The position numbers were made by a program, and so were the translations under genes. The notes below the pieces were generated by a model. That model had not been told where the DNA came from. It made no database searches and was given only the letters and a program-made list of their open reading frames with translations. From Apostichopus japonicus (taxonomy: Eukaryota; Echinodermata; Holothuroidea; Aspidochirotida; Stichopodidae): DNA of 64,000 nucleotides. Location: NCBI RefSeq assembly GCF_037975245.1, contig NC_092576.1, forward strand, positions 35,492,611 through 35,556,610. The letters are read 5' to 3'. Below are positions 62,101-64,000 of the stretch, in pieces (within the stretch, counting starts at the first letter, position 1; each line of letters begins with the position of its first letter).

Positions 62101-64000
62101 TCGAACCCCGGTGATGACGTCTTTTGCCGATCTTTTACAGCGGGTGCCTACATGGGGAGCTGTAAGTATTAGTTAATCGGCCTTATATCTCAGTCCATAC
62201 AGTGGCGCGATGGCTTGGCGCACTGTACGAGCTGATGAGCGAGATTCTCTTTTGCATCGCTGGTTCGAACCCCGGTGATGACGTCTTTTGCCGATCTTTT
62301 ACAGCGGCTGCCTACATGGGGAGCTGTAAGTATTAGTTAATCGGCCTAATATCTCAGTCCATACAGTGGTGCGATGGCTTGGCGCACTGTACGAGCTGAT
62401 GAGCGAGATTCTCTTTTGCATCGCTGGTTCGAACCCCGGTGATGACGTCTTTTGCCGATCTTTTACAGCGGCTGCCTACATGGGGAGCTGTAAGTATTAG
62501 TTAATCGGCTTAATATCTCAGTCCATACAGTGGCGCGATGGCTTGGCGCACTGTGCGAGCTGATGAGCGAGACTCTCTTTTGCATCGCTGGTTCGAACCC
62601 CGGTGATGACGTCTTTTGCCGATCTTTCACACCGGGTGCCTACATGGTGAGCTGTAAGTATAAGTTAATCGGCTTAATATCTCAGTCCATACAGTGGCGC
62701 GATGGCTTGGCGCACTGTACGAGCTGATGAGCGAGACTCTCTTTTGCATCGCTGGTTCGAACCCCGGTGATGACGTCTTTTGACGATCTTTTACAGCGGC
62801 TGCCTTCATGGGGAGCTGTAAGTATTAGCTAATCGGCCTAATATCTCAGTCCATACAGTGGCGCGATGGCTTGGCGCACTGTACGAGCTGATGAGCGAGA
62901 CTCTCTTTAGCATCGCTGGTTCGAACCCCGGTGATGACGTCTTTTGCCGATCTTTTACAGCGGCTGCCTTCATGGGGAGCTGTAAGTATTAGTTAATCGG
63001 CCTAATATCTCAGTCCATACAGTGGCGCGATGGCTTGGCGCACTGTACGAGCTGATGAGCGAGACTCTCTTTAGCATCGCTGGTTCGAACCCCGGTGATG
63101 ACGTCTTTTGCCGATCTTTTACAGCGGCTGCCTACATGGGGAGCTGTAAGTATTAGTTAATCGGCCTAATATCCCAGTCCATACAGTGGTGCGATGGCTT
63201 GGCGCACTGTACGAGCTGATGAGCGAGACTCTCTTTTGCATCGCTGGTTCGAACCCCGGTGATGACGTCTTTTGCCGATCTTTTACAGCGGCTGCCTACA
63301 TGGGGAGCTGTAAGTATTAGTTAATCGGCCTAATATCCCAGTCCATACAGTGGCGCGATGGCTTGGCGCACTGTACGAGCTGATGAGCGAGACTCTCTTT
63401 TGCATCGCTGGTTCGAACCCCGGTGATGACGTCTTTTGCCGATCTTTTACAGCGGGTGCCTACATGGGGAGCTGTAAGTATTAGTTAATCGGCCTAATAT
63501 CCCAGTCCATACAGTGGCGCGATGACTTAGCGCACTGTACGAGCTGATGAGCGAGACTCTCTTTTGCATCGCTGGTTCGAACCCCGGTAATGACGTCTTT
63601 TGCCGATCTTTTACAGCGGGTGTCAACATGGGGAGCTGTAAGTATTAGTTGATCGGCCTAATATCTCAGTCCATACAGTGGCGCGATGGCTTGGCGCACT
63701 GTACGAGCTGATGAGCGAGACTCTCTTTTGCATCGCTGGTTCGAACCCCGGTGATGACGTCTTTTGCCGATCTTTTACAGCGGCTGCCTACATGGGGAGC
63801 TGTAAGTATTAGTTAATCGGCCTAATATCTCAGTCCAAACAGTGGCGCGATGGCTTGGCGGACTGTGCGAGCTGATGAGCGAGACTCTCTTTTGCATCGC
63901 TGGTTCGAACCCCGGTGATGACGTCTTTTGCCGATCTTTTACAGCGGGTGCCTACATGGGGAGCTGTAAGTATTAGTTAATCGGCTTAATATCCCAGTCC

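Larger units (their letters stand above)
17911..64000 (+). repeat. Satellite array: 281 tandem copies of a 164-bp tRNA-like monomer
   Basis: Every monomer is in the same orientation, and the array has no insertion of foreign DNA and runs past the window end. Numbering from CCATACAG as position 1: A-box-like motif 9-20, GCGC/GCGC hairpin 11-27, B-box 68-78, T4 runs at 56-59, 92-95 and 103-106, TGACGTC 86-91, TTTTACAG 103-110, a 21-bp core 111-131 and GTAAGT 132-137. The distance from 17911 to the matching phase at 63999 equals 281 x 164 plus 4, which equals the net of the length variants seen (six of 165 bp, one of 162 bp). Substitutions recur at fixed sites, for example 4 (T/C), 33-36, 51 (C/T), 73 (G/T), 78-82, 114 (G/C), 133 (T/A), 145 (A/G) and 153 (C/T). 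The monomer is about 52% GC, well above the flanks. The 164-bp length is close to one nucleosome, as in many centromeric satellites. Confidence 0.97.

Noticed and set aside
18507-63629. Dozens of 60-70-codon frames in the satellite on both strands
   Set aside because: They recur with the monomer, start at non-ATG codons in the plus-strand set, and close because 164 bp shifts frame each unit. They are by-products of the repeat.
17911-64000. CRISPR-like array
   Set aside because: The whole 164-bp period is repeated with no unique spacers, there are no cas genes, and the context is animal.

Overview
This is eukaryotic, almost certainly animal, DNA. There are no bacterial-style operons. The recognisable genes are metazoan: a TRIM-type RING/B-box ubiquitin ligase relic and an LRAT-like (NlpC/P60 fold) exon. 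The non-coding DNA holds a hAT-like transposon with GGGGGC-rich ends, tetranucleotide microsatellites and AGGTCA-rich degenerate repeats. Together these suggest a marine invertebrate, possibly an echinoderm. That placement is an inference from style, not a database match.

Layout. About 0-1.3 kb: a broken TRIM gene on the minus strand. About 1.3-3.2 kb: AT-rich intergenic DNA with a short ACATCC microsatellite. 3.2-4.9 kb: a complete non-autonomous hAT-like element with imperfect terminal inverted repeats and an 8-bp target-site duplication. 5.2-7.0 kb: a ~715-bp GTAT microsatellite flanked on both sides by diverged copies of the same two sequence blocks. 7-12.3 kb: AT-rich DNA with no gene I can support and one two-copy ~261-bp degenerate repeat. 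12.4-14.1 kb: four or five degenerate ~290-bp repeats dense in AGGTCA/TGACCT half-sites. 15.0-15.4 kb: an LRAT-like exon on the minus strand, followed by a degenerate ~50-70-bp repeat patch. 16.2-17.8 kb: AT-rich DNA with two weak coding candidates.

The dominant feature is 17.9-64.0 kb, 72% of the window. It is one uninterrupted, single-orientation satellite of a 164-bp monomer that continues past the window end. Position arithmetic gives 281 monomers with only seven length variants seen (six of 165 bp, one of 162 bp). The monomer is about 52% GC, is not CpG-depleted, and looks like a short interspersed element rather than a random satellite. It carries an A-box-like motif inside a GCGC/GCGC hairpin, a perfect tRNA B-box (GGTTCGAACCC) 59 bp downstream, and T4 runs. 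It also carries a splice-acceptor-like TTTTACAG and a consensus donor GTAAGT that bracket a 21-bp, three-frame-open segment. At the left edge a truncated unit continues into an A-rich (AAATA)n tail that no internal monomer has. This suggests the satellite arose by tandem amplification of a tRNA-derived SINE body.

The array shows recent multi-monomer duplications of 23, 24, 15 and 6 units. No long protein can be encoded, because 164 is not a multiple of three and every frame closes within about 70 codons.
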